Of a stretch of 64,000 nucleotides of DNA, positions 37,564 through 50,326 are shown one piece after another (the stretch's first letter is position 1; each line of letters opens with the position of its first letter). The notes below the pieces were generated by a model. That model was not told the origin of the DNA. It searched no databases and saw only the letters and a program-made list of their open reading frames with translations. The translations under genes were made by a program, and so were the position numbers. Source of the DNA: Xenophilus sp. E41. GTDB lineage: Bacteria > Pseudomonadota > Gammaproteobacteria > Burkholderiales > Burkholderiaceae_C. The stretch spans positions 149,712 through 213,711 of the forward strand of contig NZ_QPIB01000009.1 of assembly GCF_003671765.1 (NCBI RefSeq). The letters are read 5' to 3'.

Positions 37564-38646
37564 TCACTTGAGGTCGTCGGCGATGACCTGGACGATGCGC
37601 TGCGCATTGGCCGAGGTCTCGGGACCGCCGGCTTCGTTGAGCACCGACACCGTGGTCGATTCGCCCTGGCTCTTGACCTGGACGCGGTACTTCGCGGGCT
37701 TCTCGGCGTCCCTGGAGCGGTTGAAGATCTTGCTGAAGAAGCCCGGCTCCTTGCGGTCCGGGTCGGGGGTGACGTAGCGCACGAAGTAGATGCCGGCGCT
37801 GCGGTCGCGGTCCTCGACGGTGAAGCCCGTGCGGTCGAGCGCCAGGCCGACGCGGCGCCAGGCGCGATCGAAACCTTCGCTGATCTGGACCACCGGCTGG
37901 CCGCCGACCGTGGCGACCTGGGCGGCGCGGGCCGAGGGCGGCGCCGAGGCCACGGCTGCCTTCGACTGCTCCTGCGTCACGCCGAGCTTGACCATCAGGC
38001 GACGGAGGAATTCGGTCTCGAGTTCGGGATCGACCGGGCGCGGCTGCCAGTTGGTGAGTTCCTTGCGCTGGGTGGTGTAGACCTCGACCATGCCGCGGTG
38101 GCTGATGTAGATCTCGGTGCCGTTGGGGCTGCGCTCCATGCGGGTGCGGAAGCGGTCGAGTTCGCCGGTGGAATAGGCGCTGTCGATCAGCTTGCCCAGC
38201 GAGCTGCGGATGATGTCCTGCGGGATCTTGGCGCGGTTCTCAGCCCAGTCCGTTTCCATGATGCCGAGATTGCGCTGCTCCATCGTCAGCAGGAAGCCGT
38301 TCTCGAGCCAGAAGTCACGCACGGTGTCCCACAGCTGCTCGGGCGGGCGGTTGACCACGATCCAGCGCTCCTGGCCCGCGCGCTCCATGCGCACGTCGCC
38401 CAGGCTGGCCACGGCCGTCGGAATGGTGGGCGCGTTGGCGCGGCCGGCCTCGAAGGCGTTGGCGGAGACGGCGCCGCCCGGGATGGCGTAGCGGTTCTCG
38501 CGCGAGAGCTGGGTCAGGTCCGGCGGCACTTCCAGCGTCGGGGCCTTGCCCGCGCTCTTGTATTCGATCTTGTCGCTTTCCAGGACAGAGCAGGCGGCCA
38601 GGCTGGCCACCAGGGCCAGCAGAACGAGTCGCGTACAGGTTTTCAA
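37564..38646 (-). CDS. bamC: Outer-membrane assembly lipoprotein BamC
   Basis: 360 residues. Signal peptide with lipobox LAAC (C19), then the conserved unstructured lasso (IEYKSAGKAPTLEVPPDLTQ) that binds BamD, followed by two helix-grip domains. Start is TTG at 38646 with AAGGAAGAC upstream; no ATG suits the signal peptide. It lies downstream of dapA as in many proteobacteria. Part of the BAM complex inserting beta-barrel proteins in the outer membrane. Confidence 0.95.
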   Translation of the reverse strand: MKTCTRLVLLALVASLAACSVLESDKIEYKSAGKAPTLEVPPDLTQLSRENRYAIPGGAVSANAFEAGRANAPTIPTAVASLGDVRMERAGQERWIVVNRPPEQLWDTVRDFWLENGFLLTMEQRNLGIMETDWAENRAKIPQDIIRSSLGKLIDSAYSTGELDRFRTRMERSPNGTEIYISHRGMVEVYTTQRKELTNWQPRPVDPELETEFLRRLMVKLGVTQEQSKAAVASAPPSARAAQVATVGGQPVVQISEGFDRAWRRVGLALDRTGFTVEDRDRSAGIYFVRYVTPDPDRKEPGFFSKIFNRSRDAEKPAKYRVQVKSQGESTTVSVLNEAGGPETSANAQRIVQVIADDLK

Positions 38647-38754
38647 CGTAGTCTTCCTTCAGCGGAATGGGAGTCGGTCGGTCGGGAGAACGGGCGCGCC
38701 CGCGTGTTCTGAGTGCTCCGGCGGCCAAAGGTTGCCAGCCGAAAGCGGAGAAAT

Positions 38755-39645
38755 TCAGTCGCCGATGAGCCCGCAGGCGCGCAGCGCAGCCTCCACGACG
38801 GGGCGGTTGCCCTCGGCGAGTTCGGTCAGGGGCATGCGCAGCGCGCCGCCCATGCGGCCCATGCGTTGCAAGGCCCACTTGACCGGAATCGGATTGGGTT
38901 CGACGAAGAGGTGGCGGTGCAGCGGCATCAGCGCGAGCTGGATCTGCATGGCCTTGCGCGCATCGCCGGCAATGGCCGCCACGCACAGCTCGTGCATCTG
39001 GCGCGGCGCGACGTTGGCCGTGACGCTGATGTTGCCCTGGCCGCCGCACAGCATGAGGGCCACGGCCGTGGGGTCGTCGCCCGAATAGATGGCGAAGCCC
39101 TGAGGCGCTTCCTTGATGAGCCACTGGGCCCGTTCGATGTTGCCCGTGGCTTCCTTGATGCCGACGATGCCCGGCACCTGGGCCAGGCGCAGCACGGTGT
39201 CGTGCGCCATATCGGCGACCGTGCGGCCCGGCACGTTGTACAGCACCATCGGCAGGTCGCCGGTGGCTTCGGCGATGGCCTTGAAGTGCCGGTACTGGCC
39301 CTCTTGCGTCGGCTTGTTGTAGTAGGGGACGACCTGCAGCTGCGAGTCGGCGCCCACATCCTTGGCGTAGCGGGCCAGCTCGATGGCTTCCTTGGTCGAG
39401 TTGGCGCCGCAGCCGGCCATCACGGGCACGCGGCCCGCCGCCTGTTCGACCGTGACGCGGATGATCTCGCAATGCTCCTCGACGTCCACGGTGGGCGATT
39501 CGCCCGTGGTGCCGACGACGCCCAGGCAGTCCGTGCCTTCGGCAATGTGCCAGTCGATGAGCCGCCGCAGCGCGGGGTAGTCGACGCTGCCGTCTTCGTG
39601 CATCGGCGTGACGAGCGCGACGATGCTGCCAGTCAGTTGCTCCAA
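38755..39645 (-). CDS. dapA: 4-hydroxy-tetrahydrodipicolinate synthase
   Basis: 296 residues, TIM-barrel class I aldolase of the lysine/diaminopimelate pathway. Catalytic K164 (GIKEATGN), Y136 (LYNVPGRT) and the T46/T47 loop (GVVGTTGES) are present. Feeds peptidoglycan and lysine synthesis. Placed 36 bases after the methyltransferase and 108 before bamC, all leftward. Confidence 0.96.
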   Translation of the reverse strand: MEQLTGSIVALVTPMHEDGSVDYPALRRLIDWHIAEGTDCLGVVGTTGESPTVDVEEHCEIIRVTVEQAAGRVPVMAGCGANSTKEAIELARYAKDVGADSQLQVVPYYNKPTQEGQYRHFKAIAEATGDLPMVLYNVPGRTVADMAHDTVLRLAQVPGIVGIKEATGNIERAQWLIKEAPQGFAIYSGDDPTAVALMLCGGQGNISVTANVAPRQMHELCVAAIAGDARKAMQIQLALMPLHRHLFVEPNPIPVKWALQRMGRMGGALRMPLTELAEGNRPVVEAALRACGLIGD

Positions 39646-39681
39646 GGAGGTCTCTTTGTCGGTAGAAGGTAAACCGGCATT

Positions 39682-40290
39682 CTACTGAGGCGCGCAGGCC
39701 GGCCCCAGCGGGTACCTCGGGGGTGTTCCCGTAGGCGCGGCGGCGGGTCGCGCGGCGGCGATGCGCTGGACGAAGCGGGGCGCAGGCACGTCCATAAAAC
39801 CATCTTCGTAGGCCACCACGCGCAGGCCGGCGCTGTTCGACAACGCGAGCAATTCACCCGGCGCCAGCAGGAACTCCGGGCGGGACGGCCGTCCGACGCT
39901 TTCGTTGCCCTGCGCGAAGGTCTCGTAGAGCAGCACACCGCCGGGCGCGACGGCCCCGGCGATGTCTGCCAGGCGAGGGCGCCAGAGGTAGTTGGTGACC
40001 AGAACAGCGTCGAAGGTACGACCGGGCAATGGCCAGGGGCCGTTCTCGATGTCCGCCTGAACGACTTCCGCCCCGGCCGCGGCCAGGGGCGCGAGACTGG
40101 CCAGCGCGGCCCCGTCGCGGTCGATCCCCGTGACGCGGTGACCGCGCGAATGCAACCAATACATGTGGCGGCCCGGGCCGCAAGCGACGTCGAGTACCCG
40201 ACCGCCGGGCGCAAGCAACCGTTCCCAGCGCAGCAGCCACGGCGAGGGCGCAAACAATGGCTGCGGCGGCTGTACCAGCGGCAGGCTCAT
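39682..40290 (-). CDS. Class I SAM-dependent methyltransferase
   Basis: 202 residues from ATG 40290. SAM motif VLDVACGPGRHMYWL (motif I), followed by GIDRDGAAL and NGPWPLPGRTFDAVLVTNYL (motif II/III). ATG 40290 is chosen over 40299 because it forms ATGA with the upstream small gene. Resembles TehB-like/small-molecule methyltransferases; substrate unknown. Confidence 0.85.
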   Translation of the reverse strand: MSLPLVQPPQPLFAPSPWLLRWERLLAPGGRVLDVACGPGRHMYWLHSRGHRVTGIDRDGAALASLAPLAAAGAEVVQADIENGPWPLPGRTFDAVLVTNYLWRPRLADIAGAVAPGGVLLYETFAQGNESVGRPSRPEFLLAPGELLALSNSAGLRVVAYEDGFMDVPAPRFVQRIAAARPAAAPTGTPPRYPLGPACAPQ

Positions 40291-40469
40291 CCGAAACATG
40301 CCCAGATCATGTCCCCTAGCATCCGGAGGAACTCCGGCTGGCGATACAGGGTGAAGACGCCGCCCAGGACGGCGGCCGCCAGCGCGACGGGGAGCCAGAC
40401 GGTTCGTCTGGCGCGTCGTTCACCTTGGGGCGGGGCGGATGGCGCGGCGCTCACGGCGGGTGCCCTCAT
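40287..40469 (-). CDS. 60-residue single-membrane-span protein
   Basis: Pro/Arg-rich N-terminus (APPQGERRARRT), one hydrophobic segment (VWLPVALAAAVLGGVFTLY) and a short tail ending MIWACFG. Overlaps the MFS gene before it and the methyltransferase after it by ATGA junctions, so it is almost certainly translated. Not recognised. Confidence 0.7.
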   Translation of the reverse strand: MRAPAVSAAPSAPPQGERRARRTVWLPVALAAAVLGGVFTLYRQPEFLRMLGDMIWACFG

Positions 40470-41677
40470 GCCGGCTGCGCCGCCCCGCGCGGGATGGCGC
40501 CTTCCTTGACAGGGAGGTTCACCAGCGCCGCGAAGATGCCCAGGCCGATCGCGATGTACCAGACGACGTCGTAGCTGCCGGTGCGGTCGTACAGGTAGCC
40601 GCCCAGCCACACGCCCAGGAAGGAGCCGACCTGGTGGCTGAGGAACGCAAAGCCCCCCAGCATCGACAGGTGGGCCACGCCGAAGATCTGCGCAATGATC
40701 GCGTTGGTCGGTGGCACGGTGGACAGCCACAGCGCCCCGATCACCGCCGCGAAGACGTACACCGACCACGGCGTCAGCGGCACCAGCAGGAAGACGGTGA
40801 TGGCCACCGCCCGGCCGAAGTAGATGAAGGCCAGGATCTTGCGCTTGGCCAGGCGCTGCCCCAGCGAGCCCGCGATGTAGGTGCCGATGACGTTGAACAG
40901 GCCGATCAGCGCCAGCGCGTAGCCGGCCACCTGGGGCGACAGGCCGTGGTCCTTGAGGTAGCTGGGCATGTGCACGCCGATGAACACCACCTGGAAGCCG
41001 CAGACGAAGTAGCCGGCCATCAGCAGCACGAAGCTCGGATAGCGAAACGCCTCCACCACGGCCTGGGCGATGGTCTGCTCGCGCCGCGCGGCCCCGGCGC
41101 CGCGCTGCGGCTCGCGCAGGCCGAAGGCCAGAGGCACGATCATCAGCACCACCACGGCGAGCGCCAGCAGGGCGTTGTGCCAGCCCAGGTGCAGGATCAA
41201 CTGGCCTTCCACGGGCACCATGAAGAACTGGCCGAAGGAGCCGGCCGCCGCCGTCACGCCCATGGCCCAGGAGCGGCGCTCCGCGGGCAGTTGCCGGCCG
41301 ATCACGCCGTAGACCACGGCGTAGGTGGTGCCCGCCTGCGCCATGCCGATCAGCACGCCGGCCGTGAGCGCGAAGAGTGTCGGGGTCGGCGACAGCGCCA
41401 TCCCGGCCAGGCCGAGTGCGTAGCAGACGGCGCCCATCAGCAGCACCCGGAAGGCGCCGAGCTTGTCGGCCAGCATGCCGGCGAACACACCGGCCACGCC
41501 CCAGGCCAGGTTCTGGATCGCGATGGCCAGCGAGAAGGTCTGGCGCGTCCAGCCCTGTTCCTGGGTGATCGGCTGCAGCCACAGGCCGAAGCCGTGTCGG
41601 ATGCCCATCGAGAGGGTGACGACCAGGGCGCCGCACAGGAGGACCTGGCGCATCGACAGGGGGGCGGGAGCGGACAT
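40466..41677 (-). CDS. Major facilitator superfamily transporter
   Basis: 403 residues, about 12 membrane helices. MFS loop motif GMLADKLGAFRV between TM2 and TM3, and a second-half counterpart GSLGQRLAKRKIL. The start MSAPAPLSMRQVLLCGALVV is the first that gives a normal MFS N-terminus; the frame stays open upstream. Resembles oxalate/formate-type or monocarboxylate MFS antiporters, but the substrate cannot be assigned. First gene of a tightly overlapped leftward set. Confidence 0.88.
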   Translation of the reverse strand: MSAPAPLSMRQVLLCGALVVTLSMGIRHGFGLWLQPITQEQGWTRQTFSLAIAIQNLAWGVAGVFAGMLADKLGAFRVLLMGAVCYALGLAGMALSPTPTLFALTAGVLIGMAQAGTTYAVVYGVIGRQLPAERRSWAMGVTAAAGSFGQFFMVPVEGQLILHLGWHNALLALAVVVLMIVPLAFGLREPQRGAGAARREQTIAQAVVEAFRYPSFVLLMAGYFVCGFQVVFIGVHMPSYLKDHGLSPQVAGYALALIGLFNVIGTYIAGSLGQRLAKRKILAFIYFGRAVAITVFLLVPLTPWSVYVFAAVIGALWLSTVPPTNAIIAQIFGVAHLSMLGGFAFLSHQVGSFLGVWLGGYLYDRTGSYDVVWYIAIGLGIFAALVNLPVKEGAIPRGAAQPA

Positions 41678-41778
41678 GGGAGGGAGGTGTCTCTGGAGTT
41701 CTGGCGCGCCCGGGCGGCGGCCGCGCGATTGTCCGTGCTTTGCGTTCGCCGCGCTGCGCCGGGGAGACAGCGAGTGCG

Positions 41779-41840
41779 ATCGGCCCGCAGCGCCCGCCAG
41801 CCGGGCGCCCTCGCCGAAGTCGTAACGAACGTGACGATTT
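41779..41840 (+). repeat. 62-bp intergenic repeat upstream of parE
   Basis: Starts ATCGGCCCGCAGCGCCCGCC, includes a GCGCCCG...CGGGCGC hairpin and ends GTCGTAACGAACGTGACGAT. About four fifths identical, same length and orientation, to 62588-62649 upstream of kguD. A shorter relative lies at 50186-50242. Confidence 0.75.
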
Positions 41841-41924
41841 CGTGCATTCCGGCGCATCGGCTTCGGCGAGAGGGCTGGATGGGCATCCAGTGTTTGCGCA
41901 GCCGGCTGACTACAATCCGCCGCC

Positions 41925-43901
<1,977 letters not shown>

Positions 43902-43981
43902 GCCGGCGGGCCGCTGAGGCCGCTGTCACCGGGCCAGGGCGTCGGGCCGCTGCGAGCGGCGACGCCGGCCCTTTCTTCGCG

Positions 43982-44854
43982 ATGAAACCGTTCGCTTTTC
44001 GGCGTGTGTTGGCTGCCTTCCTGCTGCTGCTCGGCATGCAGCAGGGCGTGCGCGCGTCCGACATCTACGGCTACGTCGACGAGCGCGGCGTCGCGCATTT
44101 CGCCGCCGAGAAGCTCGACGCGCGCTACCAGCTCTTCTTCAAGGGCGGCCAGAGCTTCGACACCGCCGACGGCCTCGGGCTCGGGCGCGCGCTGCCGGGC
44201 GGCGGCCAGTTGCCGCCGGCCTCGCAGACGCTGCTGGCGCTGTTCGAGAAGTCCTCGGCCTACAAGCCCGCCAAGGCCGCGCTGCAGGAAGCGTCGAAGC
44301 GCCACGGCATCGACTACGAGCTGCTGCAGGCGCTGGTGGCCACCGAATCGGGCTTCGACGCCCAGGCGGTCTCGCCCAAGGGGGCGATCGGCCTCATGCA
44401 GCTCATGCCGGCCACCGCGCAGCGCTATGGCGTGCAGGCCGACCGCAAGCGCACGCTCGAATCGAAGCTCTACGACCCGCGCATCAACATCGCGGCCGGC
44501 AGCCGCTACCTGCGCGACCTGATCGCGATGTTCGAAGGCCGGCTCGAGCTGGCCCTGGCGGCCTACAACGCCGGCGAGGGCGCCGTGCAGCGCGCCGGCA
44601 ACAAGATCCCCAACTACCGCGAGACGCAGAACTACGTGCGCACCGTGCTGCAGATCTACGCCTACCTCAAGCCCGGCGCCACCACCGGCGGCCGCCGCGG
44701 CGGCGGCAAGGTGCCGGGGCGCATCCGCATGGAACTGCCCGGTGCATCCGCGGGCGTGGCCGGCGGCGCCGTGGGGCGTGGCAACGTGCCCGCCGACAAT
44801 GCCCTTCCGCTGCCCGAGAGCTCGCTGGGCAGCACGCGGCTGCGCTCGGACTGA
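43982..44854 (+). CDS. Lytic transglycosylase (Slt-type) between parE and parC
   Basis: 290 residues. Signal peptide (VLAAFLLLLGMQQGVRA), a small DUF4124-like lead (DIYGYVDERGVAHFA), and a C-terminal lysozyme-like SLT domain with catalytic Glu in VATESGFDAQAVSPKGAIGL, then MQLMPATAQRYGV and LALAAYNAGEGAV. Cleaves peptidoglycan in the periplasm. Gly/Arg-rich tail. Same direction as both topoisomerase genes, with 80- and 36-base gaps, so probably co-transcribed. Confidence 0.93.
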   Translation: MKPFAFRRVLAAFLLLLGMQQGVRASDIYGYVDERGVAHFAAEKLDARYQLFFKGGQSFDTADGLGLGRALPGGGQLPPASQTLLALFEKSSAYKPAKAALQEASKRHGIDYELLQALVATESGFDAQAVSPKGAIGLMQLMPATAQRYGVQADRKRTLESKLYDPRINIAAGSRYLRDLIAMFEGRLELALAAYNAGEGAVQRAGNKIPNYRETQNYVRTVLQIYAYLKPGATTGGRRGGGKVPGRIRMELPGASAGVAGGAVGRGNVPADNALPLPESSLGSTRLRSD

Positions 44855-44890
44855 TGCGCGGCCCTTCGACATTCCAGTGACCGACCGACG

Positions 44891-47271
<2,381 letters not shown>

Positions 47272-47272
<1 letters not shown>

Positions 47273-47463
47273 TGGGCGGCATCGACTTCAGTGCACTGGG
47301 GCTGCTGATCGGCGGCCTGGGCGGCGTGTTCAGCTTCTGGATCGGCCGCAGGCTGCGGCAGAAGCGCCTGGACAAGCGTCGCGAGCGCGACCGCGCCGCC
47401 ACGCTCGCCAGCGAGAGCCGGCAGGCCCGGCGCGCACGCGAGCGGCGCGAGCACGGCAAGTGA
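47272..47463 (+). CDS. 63-residue membrane-anchored basic protein after parC
   Basis: [20 protein letters not shown] opens a single hydrophobic helix, followed by a strongly basic tail ([16 protein letters not shown] and more). Start overlaps the parC stop, pointing to coupled translation. Not recognised; a membrane-tethered nucleic acid or phospholipid contact is possible from composition only. Confidence 0.65.
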
Positions 47464-47580
47464 GGCGCCCGCGGCCGAGCCCGCCGTGGGCCTGACGGGC
47501 AGGTCGCTCCGCATCCGACGCGCATAAGGGGAAAGTCGTCACGCTGCGCGGGCCCGTGGGCAGGGCAGAATTCCCGCACC

Positions 47581-48753
47581 ATGGGCAACATGCCGACCGT
47601 CATCGATCCGCGTTCCATCATCCTGCTGGCCGGGATCATGGGCGTCATCATGGCCGTCGTCGTGTTCTTCATGCGGCGCAGCTATCCGCGCAGCATCCGT
47701 GGCCTGCGCGAGTGGGCCTGGGCACCGCTCGTGGCCTTCGCCAGCACGATGCTCTTCTCCGCGCGCAGCGTGCTGCCCGACCTGATGACGGTGGTGCTCG
47801 CCAACATGGTCCTGTTCCAGGCCTGCATCCTGTACTACGCGGGCAGCCAGCAGTTCCTGCTCGGGCACAGCCGCACCGGCGGCTGGACGCTGGTGAACCT
47901 GGCGATGGGCGCGGTGCTTGCGTGGTTCACCCTCGTGCGGCCCGACTACGAGGCGCGGCTGCTGGTGGTGACGCTGCTGGTCACGCTGCTGTTCCTCAAT
48001 CACGCCGGGCTCTACGTGCGCCACCGCGGCCGGGTGTTCGGCATGGGGCTGATGACGGGCCTGCTGCTCCTGCAGGCGCTGGTGGCGGGCCTGCGCTTCG
48101 TGTCGGCCGTGTTCGGCCTCGCCGGCAGCGACCTCATGGAAGCCACCTGGATCCAGTCGCTCTACATCACCATGTACTCGCTCACGGTGCTGCTGCTGAG
48201 CATCGCGGCCATTCTCATGGCGACGGACCGCGTGCACACCGAGTTCGAATACCTCGCCAGCCGCGACCCGCTCACTGGCGTGCTCAACCGCCGTGCGCTG
48301 CTCGATGCCTGCGAAGCCGAGGCGCGGCGGCTGGCACGCGCCGGCAGCCGCGGCCTGGCGCTGCTGATGATCGATGTGGACCACTTCAAGCGCATCAACG
48401 ACCGCTTCGGGCACCAGCAGGGCGACGCCGTGCTGCGCGCGGCCGTGCAGCGCATGCAGGAGGCGACCGGCCAGGCGGGCGTGCTCGGTCGCTACGGCGG
48501 CGAGGAATTCGCGCTGCTGCTGCCCGGTGCCGACGCGCAGGCCGCACTCGACCACGCCGACCGCCTGCGCCATGCGGTGGCCGCGCCCTTCGAGTCCGGC
48601 TCGCCGCTGCAGCCGGTGGGCCCGGTGTCGGTGAGCATCGGGGTGGCCTCGGTGTCGACGCAGACCAGCGTCGACGCGCTCTTCGCCAGTGCCGACGCGG
48701 CGCTGTATCGCGCCAAGGCGCAGGGGCGCGACCGGGTGGTGGCCGCGGCCTGA
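47581..48753 (+). CDS. Membrane-bound diguanylate cyclase (GGDEF)
   Basis: 390 residues. Six to seven N-terminal membrane helices (about 10-215) and a GGDEF domain with active-site GGEEF at 306-310 and LMIDVDHFKRINDRFGH. Makes c-di-GMP. The inhibitory I-site RxxD expected five residues before GGEEF is absent (GQAG at 297-300), so simple product inhibition is not expected. No EAL domain. A strong terminator follows. Confidence 0.93.
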   Translation: MGNMPTVIDPRSIILLAGIMGVIMAVVVFFMRRSYPRSIRGLREWAWAPLVAFASTMLFSARSVLPDLMTVVLANMVLFQACILYYAGSQQFLLGHSRTGGWTLVNLAMGAVLAWFTLVRPDYEARLLVVTLLVTLLFLNHAGLYVRHRGRVFGMGLMTGLLLLQALVAGLRFVSAVFGLAGSDLMEATWIQSLYITMYSLTVLLLSIAAILMATDRVHTEFEYLASRDPLTGVLNRRALLDACEAEARRLARAGSRGLALLMIDVDHFKRINDRFGHQQGDAVLRAAVQRMQEATGQAGVLGRYGGEEFALLLPGADAQAALDHADRLRHAVAAPFESGSPLQPVGPVSVSIGVASVSTQTSVDALFASADAALYRAKAQGRDRVVAAA

Positions 48754-48828
48754 ATCGCTCGGGTCGCCCGCGCCGGCGGCCACGGCAGGCGGCCGGCGCG
48801 CGGCCGGCTGCCTCGCCTGACGGCCAAG

Positions 48829-48869
48829 GAGGCGGTGGGGTCGTGCAGACCCACCGCCTCTTTTCTTTT
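48829..48869 (+). terminator. Intrinsic terminator after the diguanylate cyclase gene
   Basis: GAGGCGGTGGGGTC (48829-48842), loop GTGCA, GACCCACCGCCTC (48848-48860), then TTTTCTTTT. The stem has one bulged G. The T-tract is on the rightward transcript only. Confidence 0.88.
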
Positions 48870-48883
48870 CGGGCCGGCGCGGC

Positions 48884-50023
48884 TCAGCGCAGGCCGCGCC
48901 ACCACAGCTGGTTGCTGCGCGGCTGGCCGACGGTCAGCACCTCGCCGATGACCGGCGTGGCCAGCGCGATGTTCTTCTGCTGCGCCAGCGCGGACAGGCG
49001 GTCCAGCGGGTCCTGCCAGGTGTGGAAGGCGAGGTCGAAGGTGCTGTTGTGCACGCCGTACAGCACCTTGCCCCGCACGTCCTGGAAGGCCTGCACCGTC
49101 TCCTCGGGCGTCATGTGCACCATGGGCCAGTAGGCGTCGTAGGCGCCGTTCTCCATCAGCGCGAGGTCCATGCCGCCGAAGCGCTCGCCGATCTGGCGGA
49201 AGCCGCCGAAGTAGCCCGAATCGCCGCTGTAGAAGATGCGCTGTCCGCCGCTCTCGAGCACCCACGACGACCACAGCGTGCGGTCGCGGTCGTTGAGGCT
49301 GCGGCCCGAGAAGTGCTGCGACGGCGTGGCCGTGAGCTGTACGCCGGCGTGCGCGGCCGACTGCCACCAGTCGAACTCGGCGATGCGCTCGGCGGCCACG
49401 CCCATGTCCTTCAGCCGCGCCCCCACGCCCAGCGGCACGAAGTAGCGCTGCACCTTGCCGTTGAGGTACTCGATGGTCGGCACGTCGAGGTGGTCGTAGT
49501 GGTCGTGCGAGAGCACCAGTCCCTCGATCGGCGGCAGGTCCTCCAGCTTCAACGGCGTGGGATGGAAGCGCTTCGGCCCGACGAAGCTGAAGGGCGACAC
49601 CCGTTCGCCGAACACCGGGTCGATGAGCCAGTAACGCCCCTGCAGCTTGAGCAGGTGCGAGGAGTGGCCCAGGCGGATCACGTGGTTGCCATCGGCAGGC
49701 AGCGCATCGAGCTGGGCACGCGTCACGGCCTTCACGGGAATCGCGTCCACCGGCACCGTGCCGGTCTTGGTGCTGAAGAAGAAGCGCGACCAGATGCGCC
49801 ATGCGCTCTGCGTGGGCTTGGCGTCGGGGTTCGGCAGGTTGTGGAAGCGCCGGTCTTCGGCCCGGTACTGCGGCGATTGCTCGTAACGCGTGACCTGGTC
49901 GTCCGCCTGTCCCGTGGCGCAGCCGCCGGCGGCGCAGGCCGCGGCCAGCATCCAGCCGCTGCGCAGGCGGCGAAAAGGGGTACGGCTCGGGGCCGGGGCA
50001 GGGGGCGTGGGGGCAGCGGTCAT
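48884..50023 (-). CDS. MBL-fold hydrolase (UlaG/NAPE-PLD-like), probable lipoprotein
   Basis: 379 residues from ATG 50023. N-terminal signal with a lipobox-like AAGGC near residue 35, then the pattern RLGHSSHLLKLQGRYWLIDP, the metal motif SHDHYDHLD, and TPSQHFSGRSLNDRDRTLW with GDSGYFGGF. This is the L-ascorbate-6-P lactonase/NAPE-PLD-like group of periplasmic or outer-membrane MBL proteins. Substrate unknown; phospholipid is a reasonable guess given the family and the patatin neighbour. Confidence 0.88.
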   Translation of the reverse strand: MTAAPTPPAPAPSRTPFRRLRSGWMLAAACAAGGCATGQADDQVTRYEQSPQYRAEDRRFHNLPNPDAKPTQSAWRIWSRFFFSTKTGTVPVDAIPVKAVTRAQLDALPADGNHVIRLGHSSHLLKLQGRYWLIDPVFGERVSPFSFVGPKRFHPTPLKLEDLPPIEGLVLSHDHYDHLDVPTIEYLNGKVQRYFVPLGVGARLKDMGVAAERIAEFDWWQSAAHAGVQLTATPSQHFSGRSLNDRDRTLWSSWVLESGGQRIFYSGDSGYFGGFRQIGERFGGMDLALMENGAYDAYWPMVHMTPEETVQAFQDVRGKVLYGVHNSTFDLAFHTWQDPLDRLSALAQQKNIALATPVIGEVLTVGQPRSNQLWWRGLR

Positions 50024-50326
50024 GGGGTCCAACGTTGGCGCCGGCGGTGTGCGATGGCGAGCGCCGAGCATCGTCGCCGCCGGCGAGGCGCGTCATTTCG
50101 AAGCGGTATCGGCGTGTTTCGCATTGTTGCGGCCCGCGCATCTCCGCGCTGCCGCTGGGCCATGCGGGGATGTGCTTCGAAGCGAAAAGCGCCCGCAGCG
50201 CCCGCAGGACGGGCGCGAGCAGCTATCGATTCGGTAGCAACGGCTTGCCGTCATAGGCCGTTTGCGGAATGGGCATCGATGCGGAATGCGTGAAGGATTT
50301 CACGATTCGGGCCAGCCACAGTCACC
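50024..50326. other. 303-base divergent intergenic region with repeat-derived hairpin
   Basis: Lies between the divergent MBL lipoprotein and patatin-like genes and should hold both promoters; I see no convincing -35/-10 pair. Positions 50186-50242 contain GCGCCCGCAGCGCCCGCAGG, then ACGGGCGC and AGCTATCGATTCGGTAGC, related to the 62-bp repeats at 41779 and 62588. No tRNA or coding sequence is evident. Confidence 0.55.
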
